Part shown: piece by piece, positions 25,961-36,458 of the stretch | Layout of the letters: every line of letters begins with the position of its first letter | Numbering within the stretch: the stretch's first letter is position 1 | NCBI RefSeq assembly: GCF_963678975.1 | Contig: NC_089274.1 | Coordinates: 23,521,133 to 23,585,132 of the forward strand | DNA: 64,000 nucleotides | Source of the DNA: Dysidea avara | Lineage: Eukaryota; Porifera; Demospongiae; Dictyoceratida; Dysideidae | Reading direction: 5' to 3' | Translations under genes and position numbers: made by a program | The notes under the pieces: model-generated | Told to the model about the DNA's origin: nothing | Database searches by the model: none | The model's input: the letters and a program-made list of their open reading frames with translations, nothing else

Positions 25961-25996
25961 ATAGATATTATATGCTACGCACATATAATATCTATG
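25961..25996. mobile_element. 36-bp hairpin insertion with 8-bp flanking duplication
   Basis: Arms ATAGATATTATAT and ATATAATATCTAT pair perfectly around a 9-nt loop. The unit is flanked on both sides by ATCTCATC (25953-25960 and 25997-26004), which looks like a target-site duplication. A comparable 30-bp hairpin lies at 36417-36446. It may be an extreme deletion derivative of a DNA transposon. Confidence 0.6.
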
Positions 25997-25997
25997 A

Positions 25998-27990
25998 TCT
26001 CATCTAGTACATCATCATATAAGACCAACTGGAAGCAATCCCCTAAGTTTGCAAAATCTCAGAAACATTCATTGAAAGGGTATGCCGATGATGTAACTTT
26101 AATCTCAACTGATGTTGATGCCCACACCTCAGTGTTACAAATACTTGATAAAAAGGCTTCTGATTTGGATCTATCTTTCAAGCCAGCTAAATGTGTTTCT
26201 TATCCGTTTGATGGTACTAAGATAATTTCTCAGGGTATTTTTTTATCCAATAGATCCATTGTAGAAGGCGAGACCACATTTTTGGGTAAGCTTATTAATG
26301 TGTCATTAAGTGCTACTAAAAGGGCTGCAGGTACACAGATGAAAACTCGCCTTACTAGTTTATTGTCTGATACTGACTCTCTCCAGATTTGTGGAGAATA
26401 TAAACTTTGGATATACAGAAATTACATCATCTCCTTGCTACGTTTTAACCTCTGTGTAGGTGCAGTTCCCAACTCCACAATTACACAACTAGAATCAACT
26501 GCCACTCGATATCTTAAGAAATGGTTAAATCTGCCACATAGTGCAACTCGAGTTTTACTGTATTATCCCAGTATTTGATGTTTCAGTATTTCACATATTT
26601 CTAGAGAAGCCAAGTTAAGTTTACCTGTGTTAGCCGTGCTTCTGCTGATTCTCAACTTCAAGAGCTAGGTCTACAGTTACAGCTTGGAAGTATTCCTTTG
26701 CAAATACAGAATGCTGATTACTCCCTATTAATAACTGCTTGTGAACAAATTTCTTCCCTCCCAACTGCTCGATCATTGTACATCAAAGCAAAGCAATTAT
26801 TGTCTAACAATGTTAAGTCTAATTGTGAAGCTCATTTAAAGACGCTAACAGTCCAATCCAAGTTCAGTGACTCCGCTAAATTAGAAAATTCATGTAAGAC
26901 CTGGAACAGACTGGTGGCAGGATTCCACCCTGGACAGCTCTCATTTCTCCTGCACGCAACTTCTGACACATTACCAACTGAAGTTAACTTAAGACAATGG
27001 TGCATTCAGTCTGATGTGCGATGTACTTTATGTGACTCTTCCAGGCCTATATACCCAGGGCCGCCCAGAGAAAGTAAGGGGCCCAGGGCAAAGAGTTAAA
27101 GTGGGGCCCTTGACCCAAGTTGTAAGGTGAAGACCAAAAAAAAAAAAAAAAAAAGGTCACAACCTGCTGGCAATGACAATAACTACCCATCACCAACCAT
27201 ATCTCCTTATCTATAAGCTTGCTACACTGCTCCTCTGAAGAATACTGTGACTGCTCTATTAGAGTATTTAGATCTGACTGCTCTATTAGAGTATATCGAT
27301 CTTTTAAACAGGTATTCAGGGGGCCCTTCATGGGGCCTCCTGGGGCCCCTTTCAGGCTGGGGCCCGGGGCAAAATGCCCCAGTTGCCCCCCCCCCCCCCC
27401 CTGTGGGCGGCCCTGTATATACCACTGCCCACATCTTAGGTGGTTGCCCTGTGGCATTAACTCAACAGTTCTATACATACCGACATGACCAGGTTCTTTA
27501 TCTTCTTGCCTCTAGACTTGTGGACATATTTGTCAGTTATTCATGTATCCATGTGTATGCATGCTGACCTACCAGGATTGCGAGCTAGTAAAGGTCCTCA
27601 AGTAACTATACCATCAAACCTGTTGATCACTTCTTACAAACCAGATATTGTTGTTTACAATTCTGAAGCATCTTCTGTAGCTTTATTGGAACTGACTTGT
27701 CCCCTGGACTCTGAACATCACATTGAAGCAGCTATAGATCTAGGAAGCAAAATAAGACAGAGTACTTGCAGAATTTGATCGTTTGAGGATTGATAACTCA
27801 GTATTACAAAACTTGGTGTGCTAGGACACTATCAGTCCAGTTGTATTTAGCATTTCAAGAGTTTTGATGACTTCATTCAGCCTTCAGCCACCACCAAGTC
27901 TTCCTATTCGACAGACTTTTCATGATACAGCTAAGACGTGCACATCCTGCTCACAGAAAATTTTCTTGTCCAGGAATTGCAGTGAGTGTA
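25998..27990 (+). pseudogene. 5'-truncated LINE relic
   Basis: The frame at 25994-26578 carries the reverse-transcriptase box GYADDVTLIS and downstream thumb-like sequence. 26698-27050 continues with a zinc-knuckle half (QSDVRCTLCDSSRP). After an inserted element the frame resumes with AHILGGCPVALTQQ and then the endonuclease-like end YKPDIVVYNSEASSVALLEL (27485-27778). The order RT, CCHC knuckle, PD..D/E-x-K-like domain fits non-LTR elements of the R2/NeSL group, which carry a restriction-like endonuclease (family knowledge; exact clade unproven). Stops and shifts occur between the pieces, and the 5' half is missing. Confidence 0.8.
27056..27415. mobile_element. hAT-type MITE inserted in the LINE relic
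   Basis: The terminal inverted repeats are CAGGGCCGCCC. The flanking 8-bp duplication TATATACC (27048-27055 and 27416-27423) is exact, as expected for hAT transposition. The element splits the zinc-knuckle part of the surrounding LINE. The interior has a run of A, two CTCTATTAGAGTAT motifs ending in ATCGATCTTTT, and G/C-rich subterminal parts (GGGGCCC). A sister copy is at 40645-41017. Confidence 0.85.
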
Positions 27991-28009
27991 CAGAGTAGTT
28001 TAGGTAATA

Positions 28010-29282
28010 ATGTAACAAATTTTCTGTTTTTGTGCATAGTCTAGGGTTTTTTTTGTTTGTTTAACCTTGCTGTGCCCACACAGATCTCTTTATAGAGTCT
28101 GGTTGTGGTCGCACAAGACCAAGGTCTCATCAATATTGTAATGTATTTACATGTTTCCTCATTTATGATGATGGTTTTCTTTCAGCAGACCTCTCAACTT
28201 GGAACTTGAGTCAACCTTGAGGATATATACCAGTAGTCAGTATCCATGCAGCAGACATTAAGCCCTCCATCAAAGATGAGGCTTGTACATGTACATTCAT
28301 TTTAGGAACTGTTTGAAAATGCATGACTTATCTACGTGAGTGTATGCTGCTGTTTACCACAGCTCATCATCCACCTATATGCTACCATAGCTACAAAGTG
28401 TAGTTAACTATAATAAGAACACAATTACATACAAGCTTCTGAGCCTGCTCTGGAATCATGTGACTTGTTGAATGCTCGGCATTAATCATTTGCTTGAGAA
28501 GACCATCTCCCATCAGTCTATAGCATCTTCATCCACAGAGCATATCCATGTACAATAGCTGCTTCATAGGGTGATGGTGAATCATCATTCCATTTTCTTT
28601 CTTTGTACATGTTCCTGATTCGCTCCAAGTTTCACTCCATTTTTTCAAAACAGCATCATGTGTTGCAAGTTGAGTGTTCACTATTTGGAAAGTCTATTTA
28701 TTGAGACACTTATAGGCACCTAGTAATTAATCATGTGCATGGGTGGTTTAATCAAAATTGGGTAAGCATAAAGATAATTTGCTATATGAGATATTAGTTG
28801 ATTTCATAACCAGTAAAGTTTCTTATCTATGCATATATGAAGTACAAACTATTTATCCTTGCATAGTTTTGGTTTTGACTCAGTAATTCTGCACAACAGA
28901 TGTATATAGCAAATAGTGGCATGCGTACCTCACATACTATACCAATCATCATTTGCTATACGCTACATGTATTCTTGTAGCAAAACAGTTGCTTCTTGAT
29001 GAATAGCTACTGGTAACTATTTTATGCATGGCTTGACTTTCAATTTCATCTTGTGTACTGTATAGTATGTGCAAGCTGAGCTGAGCCCTGAGAAAACAGC
29101 TAAAAAGACAAGTAGATTTTTCTGTAGACAAATAACCTTTCAGATGATCAGTGATGACAGTAAAGGTGTCACACGTGCAATTTGGCTCCATCACAAGTTT
29201 GGGAATAGAAAGTACACCTTTATGGCTTCATACTTAGCCACCAAGAACTATAACTTTCATCGTCATTTTTGACAATTTACAA
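28010..29282. other. Stretch without a recognised gene
   Basis: AT-rich. Minus-strand sequence around 28440-28690 has short open stretches but contains stops and no family I recognise. Confidence 0.4.
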
Positions 29283-30530
29283 GGTTTCCATGTAACAGTG
29301 TCTTTTTTGTTAGAACTAAATGGCTTGTTAAGATCACACAGTGCGAGTTAACATTTGATAATGAGACTATATACATCATGAGCACTTTTCAAATACTGAA
29401 ACAATTCCAAATAGTGTTAATATTATGTTAGACTCCTTAGATATACTTAGCCTCACAAATTTACACAAATGTCACTTCACCTCATACACCTAACACATCA
29501 ACATCTACCTCATTACCCTTACTACACTCCTCAATGTACTCATTTTCACATCCTTGTATAGTTGCTAAATAACAAGTTTTAACTTCTTGTACTTATGGTG
29601 ACAAACACTTATGGAGATGAAACATCTTATCACTTCATCTGCATGGTTCTATATTTCTAACTCTGGCCATGGTGTTATTTGCATGAATTTGTTAGTACGT
29701 TATACATCTCATGTAAAGCCATAGATGCGAGTAGTTCACAGTGCATGGGCGATAGCTAATGGCTTCTTCTACACATCACATTGTGGTAGTTTGTATATAC
29801 AGAAATCATACTATTAGTCTGTCATAAACAAGTTTTTAACATTAAACCATTAAAGTGGAGCTGATTTTTTTGTCACTAACACAGGAGACTTAAAACTACA
29901 TACAAGGTGAGTGTATTACATAGGTACTGTCAACTACATAAGCGTACATATCTGCAAACACTTATTATATTGGAAAAAATTAAAGTATACTAGCAACTAT
30001 AATTTCCTTAAATGGGTTCTATATAGCAATGCAGACAATTATATTTTAGTTGAGAATCAAGTTCAAATGTGCAATCAATGCATATCTTCCAAGTTATTAT
30101 TGCTAAGTATGGTAGATAAAAATATGGTAGCTACTCAGTAATTTTTTTGCCAGAAAAAATAGTTCAGTATTGAGCTAAAAAATTCTGCATATATACATAT
30201 CATAAATTCTGTTGGCATTTACAAAACATTCAATTTCTTGGCTCTTAGCTAACACCTGAAATAAAATGTTGGTTTAGTTGAATACTTGAATGAGCACGAT
30301 TGCTAAGTCTTACATTAGCAGAAATTCCTACTATATAGTATAGAAAAACTTGTTTCGTTGGTTGTATGCCACTGTTTCTACTTTGTACATTAGCAGTTAT
30401 AAATTTCTGTAATTCGGCCAGTATCAGGATTATTCTTATATCCTGTGAAGCTATACTATCAATAACTACCATACATGGTTAAATTATTGCCTTTGACAAA
30501 AGGAGACTTAGTGTTTATTGCAAATAGCAC
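29283..30530 (+). repeat. Segmental duplication unit A
   Basis: Aligns with 45096-46250 (unit B) and, from about 29720 on, with 57690-58590 (unit C). Shared blocks include GTAACAGTGTC..TTTTTGTTAGAACTA, AGTTCACAGTGCATG, TAATGGCTTCTTCTA, GAGCACNATTGCTAAGTCT and GTGTTTATTGCAAA. No gene is evident in it. Each unit precedes one or two FReD genes, so it marks the duplication unit of the cluster. The similarity ends where the fold-back at 30541 begins. Confidence 0.8.
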
Positions 30531-30540
30531 ATTCCTGATG

Positions 30541-31547
30541 GGGCAATTGGAAACAGTGGAAACGGAAAGTGGAAATGGTCAAATCATCATATAAATGTAC
30601 CCAGAGTAAAAATCTTGTTTCGTGGCCACTTCTTAAAGACCACCTTCTTACAAAGACCACCTCCATACAAAGACTACATTGTAATTACATCTCAAAGATG
30701 GCTAAGGCATACTTAATGACCCTATAAATAAGACCACCTCATGGTCACCTTTTATAAAGACCACTCTCTTTACAAAGACCACCTCCTTTACAAAGACTAT
30801 CTCTTCACATTGTAATAATAGCATAAGTTCCAAGCATCTATTTCATAGCTTTATCAAAATGTGAATCCTAGCGTAAAACCCTCACTTAGAGGTCACCTCT
30901 TCACCTTTGCAAAGACCACCTCTGTACAAAGGCCACATGTAATTAGGTTCTAAAGATAGCTAAGGCATACTTAATGGTCATACTACTTCATGGTCACCTT
31001 TTATAAGAAACACTTCTTTACAAAGACCACCTTGGTAAATGGTAGTATTGATACGCTCCAAACATGTATTTCATGACTTACAGAAAGGGGTCTATGTCAT
31101 CTCCCATACTTTGGTCCACACTTCATCTGGCTATCTGTTTTGCTTAGTTTGTACCAGAATGTGTCATAAAAAAAATTTAATAGTCCATGCAAGTGAAAAT
31201 AATGTCTCATAAGGAGATGATGACCTTTAAGAGCCTAGCATTTTTAGCTAACCTAGCTGTTTTGATAAAGTCATGAAATAGATGTTTGGAATGTAGATAT
31301 TATAACAATGTGAAGGAGTGGTCTTTGTAAAGAGGGTAGTCTTTATAAAAGGTGACCATTAAGTGGTCTGGTCATTTAAGTATGTCTTAGCCATTTCGAG
31401 ATATAATTGTAATGTGGTCTTTGTATGGAGGTGGTCTTTGTAAGGTGATCTTTAAGAAGTGACCACTAAACAAGGGTTTTACTCTGGGTACATTTAGATG
31501 ACAATTTGACCATTTCTGTTTTCCATTTCCACTGTTTCCAATTGCCC
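30541..31547. mobile_element. 1-kb fold-back element rich in AAAGACCACC
   Basis: The ends are GGGCAATTGGAAACAGTGGA and its mirror. Long diverged arms follow (left about 30541-30900, right about 31230-31547). The word ACAAAGACCACCT and its complement AGGTGGTCTTTGT recur about ten times. AGGCATACTTAATG..C appears twice in the left half and once mirrored in the right. No coding capacity. Tigger-like elements often carry such GACCACC words (general knowledge), but these termini differ. Confidence 0.75.
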
Positions 31548-32004
31548 TTTGCTACTGACTACATTTGCTTCATAACTATAATATTGTCATTTAATGAATA
31601 TTATTGTGTATGACTCTGCAATAAGTCTTTGCAGTGGTGCAAGGTTAAGTCAGCCGGGGACATGGCTCAGCATCATAATTTTATTGACCTAGGCTGAATA
31701 GCTACATACTACTAGCTATATATAGCTACAGCATGTATGTATACCAAGTTGGGTGCTGTGGATCTTTTCATCTTCCTTTTATTATAAGGTTTGTGTGGTA
31801 GGTTCTATATCATTTAACGAAATATGACATGATCATGAGTCTGTCAAATCGTTTCTCCATTTTCTTCAATGGGTTAAAAGCATGTCCTGGTTGGTTATGA
31901 CTGGTCATTGTTAGCCATAGTACTCATTATACAGTTTTAATAATGATACAAACCTTTACTTGTTGAATATATAAGGATAGAAGTTATGTAGTTAGTGAAT
32001 TAAA
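31548..32004. other. FReD1 upstream region, nothing recognised
   Basis: AT-rich sequence between the fold-back element and the conserved FReD upstream block. No gene or repeat identified. Confidence 0.35.
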
Positions 32005-32100
32005 ATAGTTCTCTCAAATTGAAACACTTTCAGTATGTGAGGGGGCCAACCCACTTGTGATAATAGTGAAATACCACTACAGGATGTCAATAAAATTGAA
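32005..32100 (+). promoter_or_regulatory. Upstream block shared by FReD1 and FReD2
   Basis: Contains TTCTCTCAAATTGAAACACTTTC and, after a gap, CCAACCCACTTGTGATAATAG and AAATACCACTACAGGATGT, about 400 bp before the FReD1 start. The same blocks occur at 34100-34185 before FReD2, and a partial third copy at 35608-35650. It may be part of the promoter or just duplicated flank. Confidence 0.45.
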
Positions 32101-32465
32101 TGTTTAAAAGTGTATAATGTACGTGTATATACAACAATCAGCCAGTTTATAAACTACATTATATAGTGTGTATATTTGAAGAGTGATATTTGCTGGATCA
32201 ACTAGTAGAGGTAAACTATGTATTGTTATAATAACATACTGTCATGTTCTAAACAGAATTAGCTATACTTGTCTAACAAACAATGTCTTGTGTAGTTGGA
32301 AATAAAGTATTGTGTATGTATAGCTAATGCACTTCTATAAGAGACAGTATGCTTGCTGTGTCATGTGAAAAACTTGGACAGTTTTAATTTGGTAAACAAT
32401 AATCACAAATTATATTGATTTACTACACTTTTAGCCACTATAATGTTGTATTCCTACAGTCCACA

Positions 32466-33275
32466 ATGATGACATTGTATGTCATTCTCATGTCACTATT
32501 TGCCGCTGTGATGGCATCTGATTACTGTGATAACCAACTTAAGGAAATACAAGTTGCACGGCACAACTTTCGACAAAATTGCACTTTGGAAAGTGCTACA
32601 ATAAAAACCTGCTGTGATGTTAGAGCTTTCTATTTCTGTGATGCACCTTCTGGTGTTCATGCAATGAAGTGTTGGTGTGGAGGAAAATGGAACATTGCTG
32701 ATGTCTACTGTGACAGCCAAACAGCAGACGGAGGATGGATAGTCATTCAGAGGAGGAAAGATGGCTCAGTAAACTTTGACCGACCATGGGCTGATTATGT
32801 AAAAGGATTTGGAGACCTGAACGGCGAATTCTGGTATGGCCTTAAGGCCATTAACTGTCTGACAACTTCAGGACGATGGGGCTCTTGGGAGCTCAGAATT
32901 GACTTTGAATTTCAGAACAGAACCAAGTCCTATATGCACTACAGATCAATGGTTGTTGGACACTATAAAAGCATGTATCCATTAAGGGTGCAACATTTTC
33001 TTGGAATAACTCCTACTGATCCCTTCAAAACTGGAGGCCAACAGCAAAAATTCACAACTTACGATAAGGACAATGACCGCTATTCTGGCTGCTGTGCAAC
33101 ACAATATGGCAAACTCAGAGGAAATGGAGGATGGTGGTATAACAAATGCTGGCATATTAATCCGAACCTCAAATTTGGTCCATCTCAATTTGGCTTCCTC
33201 TACCTTGCTGGCAGATGGTACAATCCCAGGTGGATAGAAATGAAAATACGTCCTTATAACTGTCAGCCACTGTAA
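32466..33275 (+). CDS. Secreted fibrinogen-related protein 1 (FReD lectin-like)
   Basis: Single-exon gene for 269 residues. The start at 32466 is chosen over the longer frame (32415) because it opens with a signal peptide (MMTLYVILMSLFAAVMA) like its paralogues; an acceptor-like TTCCTACAG lies just upstream, so a 5' UTR intron is possible. A Cys-containing N-terminal part (KTCCDV) precedes a fibrinogen C-terminal domain (about 59-267) with PSGVH, GGWIVIQRRKDGSVNFDRPW, GEFWYGL, the calcium-loop-like YDKDNDRYSGCC, GGWWYNKCW and WIEMKIRP. Proteins of this type (ficolins, tachylectins) bind acetylated sugars outside the cell; that activity is inferred. Canonical domains have NCA where this one and FReD2 have CCA, adding an unpaired Cys. 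Closest relative in the window: FReD2. Confidence 0.9.
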   Translation: MMTLYVILMSLFAAVMASDYCDNQLKEIQVARHNFRQNCTLESATIKTCCDVRAFYFCDAPSGVHAMKCWCGGKWNIADVYCDSQTADGGWIVIQRRKDGSVNFDRPWADYVKGFGDLNGEFWYGLKAINCLTTSGRWGSWELRIDFEFQNRTKSYMHYRSMVVGHYKSMYPLRVQHFLGITPTDPFKTGGQQQKFTTYDKDNDRYSGCCATQYGKLRGNGGWWYNKCWHINPNLKFGPSQFGFLYLAGRWYNPRWIEMKIRPYNCQPL

Positions 33276-34099
33276 CTCTTCTAAGAGCTGATAATCTAAT
33301 CACATAGCAGTTTGTGTGTGTGTTTTCTGGATACCGTTATACCTCTATCAAGTATTTACTTGCTAGACAATCATTACTACATGTATGCACAATACACACG
33401 TTTGTTAGTGTTATTGCATGATTTGGCTATTGTATGACACAATTAGTTTTCTCTCAATTTTTAGTTTGTAGAGTTGCAACACACATTTAATTTCATTTTT
33501 AGTACAGTATTGGTATTCCGTATTCGGATAGCTATAGTACATAAGTTAACTTGTAGTGTACAATAGTAATCTTACTAAACAATATTGACTACAGCCTTAG
33601 ATGAGATTATCCACTGGCTTGGTACTTCTGCATTGCGCAGGTAAGTAAACAAAAGCCTATGGATAATTCATGTAACATTAAATGCTGCCAAATAATTTCA
33701 AATTCATTTATAATTGTGTGGCATAGTGCAAGGACACACCACATTATACAGAAGATGAAGATGTAGTAAGATTTCATTTAAAGCTAACGATATAACTTCA
33801 GACATATCTCAATCACTCAATGTCTACTAAACCACCATGGCTAAATCGCCATCAACCATATACAAAACAATTGATTTGTTTCATTTGGGTCCAAGGTTTG
33901 CAGTTGGATATTTAATGCAAAAAAAACTTTTATTAAACTGATGTCTTGTGTCTCCTTTCTTTGCTATCCACTCACTTCACACTGATCTAAATTTTTGAAG
34001 TTGATAGTTGTAAGACAAGCAACAGAAACCATGCACATGAACAAGAGCAAAAGAACAATAGGCAGAATGTTTACATGTATGATGTTTACGTTAAAAATA
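33276..34099. other. FReD1-FReD2 spacer
   Basis: AT-rich sequence without a recognisable gene. It contains the 3' UTR of FReD1, but no clear boundary is visible. Confidence 0.35.
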
Positions 34100-34185
34100 T
34101 TTCTCTCAAATTGAAACACTTTCAAAATCTGGGGGGACCAACCCACTTGTGATAATAGTGAAATACCACTACAGGATGTTAATAA
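34100..34185 (+). promoter_or_regulatory. Upstream block of FReD2
   Basis: Near-identical to the block before FReD1 (TTCTCTCAAATTGAAACAC, CCAACCCACTTGTGATAATA), about 520 bp upstream of the FReD2 start. Its retention at two genes suggests either a regulatory role or a recent duplication. Confidence 0.45.
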
Positions 34186-34657
34186 GAAATATAAACGAAA
34201 ATCTGATCAACTAGTTTATAAAATAACAGTATATTATAGAGTATAGGTTTGCAGAGTAGTATTTACAGGATTAATCAGAGAAGGTAAATAACTTATTGAA
34301 TAATATGATGTCTTAATGTTTTGGAACAGAGTTAATAGTAATGTGCACAACATATAGTAAAGAATTCAGTAGCATGTGACTTGGCTAAAAAACTTTATGG
34401 GAAACTAGTTTTGACTGCCTCAAGAACATGCCGGCATAGACTGTTGTACTTACACAAGACCATATTATTAGTTTCAGTATAGATATTTATGTATGTATGT
34501 ATCTCAGGTGCAATCTTGGACCTCTACATGGTCAGTTTCCAAGTTTAATGTAGCTATGATTACATGCATATCTAACAGCTGCATGGTGAAAATGCTAGTG
34601 AGAGTACAATATTTATACATGCAGGTCTGTGAACTATAAGCAGTCATACACATCAAA

Positions 34658-35476
34658 ATGGCTACATTTCACATTATTATTGTGTCACTGTTTGCTACTG
34701 GAATGGCTTCCAACTACTGTGATTACCAACTTGAGCGACTACAGACAGCCAAACGTAACCTTCATCATAACTGCACACTGAAAACTACTACAGTGAAAAC
34801 TTGCTGTGATGTCAATGACTTGTATTCTTGCAATGCACCATCTGGTATTTACCAACTGAAGTGTTGGTGTGGAGAGAGATGGAATCGTGCCAATGTCTAC
34901 TGTGACACTACATCAGGAGATGGAGGATGGATAGTCATTCAGAGGAGGAAAGATGGATCAGTAAACTTTGACCGATCAATTGATGACTACGAGAAAGGAT
35001 TTGGAAACCTGGATGGAGAATTTTGGTATGGGCTCAGGGCCATACACTGTCTCACCTATACTGGTGAATGGAGATCTTGGGAGCTCAGAATTGATTTTGA
35101 ATTTCAAAATAGGACAAAATCCTACATGCATTACAGCTACTTTCAACTTGGACCCCCCGGAACGTATTATGTCTACCTTGGCAAGCTCTTGGGCATCACT
35201 CCTACTGATCCAATTCGTACTGGGGGCCACAACTACAGGAGTTTCACTACGTATGATAGGGACAACGACCGCTATTCTGGTTGCTGTGCAACACGATATG
35301 GCAGGCTCAGAGGAAATGGAGGATGGTGGTATAACAAATGCTGGCATATTAATCCGAATCTCAAATTTGGTCCATCTCAGTTTGGCTTCCTCTACCTTGC
35401 TGGCAGATGGTACAACCCCAGGTGGATAGAAATGAAAATACGTCCTCGCAATTGCCAGCCCTTGACACTTATTTAG
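34658..35476 (+). CDS. Secreted fibrinogen-related protein 2 (FReD lectin-like)
   Basis: Single exon, 272 residues. Signal peptide MATFHIIIVSLFATGMA, N-terminal Cys part with KTCCDV, then the fibrinogen domain from APSGIY to IRPRNC. Key words: GGWIVIQRRKDGSVNFDR, GEFWYGLRA, YDRDNDRYSGCC, GGWWYNKCW, WIEMKIRP. The last 45 or so residues before IRP are identical to FReD1 with only a few silent base changes, while the middle part (SYFQLGPPGTYYVYLG against RSMVVGHYKSMYPLRV) differs strongly. Like FReD1 it has CCA in place of NCA next to the calcium loop. Role as for other FReDs: probably an extracellular recognition protein, not tested. Confidence 0.9.
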   Translation: MATFHIIIVSLFATGMASNYCDYQLERLQTAKRNLHHNCTLKTTTVKTCCDVNDLYSCNAPSGIYQLKCWCGERWNRANVYCDTTSGDGGWIVIQRRKDGSVNFDRSIDDYEKGFGNLDGEFWYGLRAIHCLTYTGEWRSWELRIDFEFQNRTKSYMHYSYFQLGPPGTYYVYLGKLLGITPTDPIRTGGHNYRSFTTYDRDNDRYSGCCATRYGRLRGNGGWWYNKCWHINPNLKFGPSQFGFLYLAGRWYNPRWIEMKIRPRNCQPLTLI

Positions 35477-35607
35477 CTTGCTCTCTACTGTATGAAACAC
35501 ACTTATGTGTGTTTATTTGTATGCGCATTAATTACATGTATGCATGCATGGTTTATTGTTGTTAAAGTAAATATGCGACTAATGATAACACAAAGATTGG
35601 ACAGAGC

Positions 35608-35650
35608 CACTCATGATTGTGATAATACTGAAATACCACAACAATACCTA
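35608..35650 (+). repeat. Partial third copy of the FReD upstream block
   Basis: CACTCATGATTGTGATAATACTGAAATACCAC matches the core of the blocks at about 32050 and 34145 but is followed by unrelated CpG-rich DNA. It may be the remnant of a further gene copy lost by insertion or deletion. Confidence 0.45.
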
Positions 35651-36408
35651 TACACCGCAGACATAATAGTGTAAATCGATATATCGCGCGGCCAGTAAAG
35701 CAGAAACGCGCGCCGCAGACAATAAATGACGCGACCACTACGTGAGGATTTTACAGGAACGAACGTTGTCAAATTCGGCCTTCCTGTGACTCACCCGCCA
35801 CTTACGCTATCCCTCTGAAACTCTAGAGTTGAATTCATCGTGTCACTAGTAACAACCACACAAGCAGTGAAGCAAATCCATGCCGATTGTTTCGTGATCG
35901 AGATTGCCGACATCAAAGGGGAAGTTTCATTTTTTTTATTTTTTTTATCGCATGCGGTTAGACGCAACCGCCTTGCGTTCCTTTGTGCATTCCAAACATT
36001 GATTGCCCTGCTATCGCTTCAGTATTCACTTAATCGCCTCAAGATTCACATCATCGATTTCACCATACATGATTACCCTACGGTCGTAATTTCAGCACCA
36101 AACGAAGTTTCAGTCGTCCTCAGTCGACCTAGAGGCCAAATACAAATCCCAGATTGTTGTTTTCCGCAATACTCGCTTGGCATGTAGGGCAATGTATCTT
36201 TAAACTGTTCTAAAAGTTTCGTTCAGATTGAAACATATGTTTTCGAGAATGGTTAGTTTGAAATTTGAATTTAGTCGCCCCCACGTAATTTGCTCTCTAA
36301 GAATTTTACTCGGAATTTAAAGAATGACGCAGAGCACAACTGCGGTCACTGGGTATTGATGAACTGGCGCTCTATGTAGTTAACCAGTGCACATAGCCAC
36401 AATGAAGT
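35651..36408. other. CpG-rich island in AT-rich surroundings
   Basis: Base composition changes abruptly at about 35680, with words such as ATATCGCGCGGCC, GCGCGCCGC and CGCATGCGG. An open frame of 115 codons (35840-36187) resembles nothing I know and is probably not a gene. A block of about 70 bp (GAATTTAGTCGCCCCCAC...TTTAAAGAATGAC) at about 36265 recurs at 37032, flanking the fold-back between them. Confidence 0.5.
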
Positions 36409-36416
36409 GTGCTGCC

Positions 36417-36446
36417 ATAGATTATAGTCCACAGATATAATCTATG
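36417..36446. mobile_element. 30-bp hairpin insertion with near-8-bp flanking duplication
   Basis: Arms ATAGATTATA and TATAATCTAT around a 9-nt loop, then G. The flanks are GTGCTGCC (36409-36416) and GTGCTGCA (36447-36454). The layout (ATAG start, CTATG end, 9-nt loop) matches the hairpin at 25961-25996. Confidence 0.55.
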
Positions 36447-36458
36447 GTGCTGCATACC

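Noticed and set aside
34968-35500. Long frames on both strands over FReD2
   Set aside because: Shadow frames; the fibrinogen-domain frame explains the conservation.
35840-36187. 115-codon open frame in CpG-rich DNA
   Set aside because: No signal, motif or family resemblance, and long runs of Phe from poly-T. It is likely a chance frame in less AT-rich sequence.
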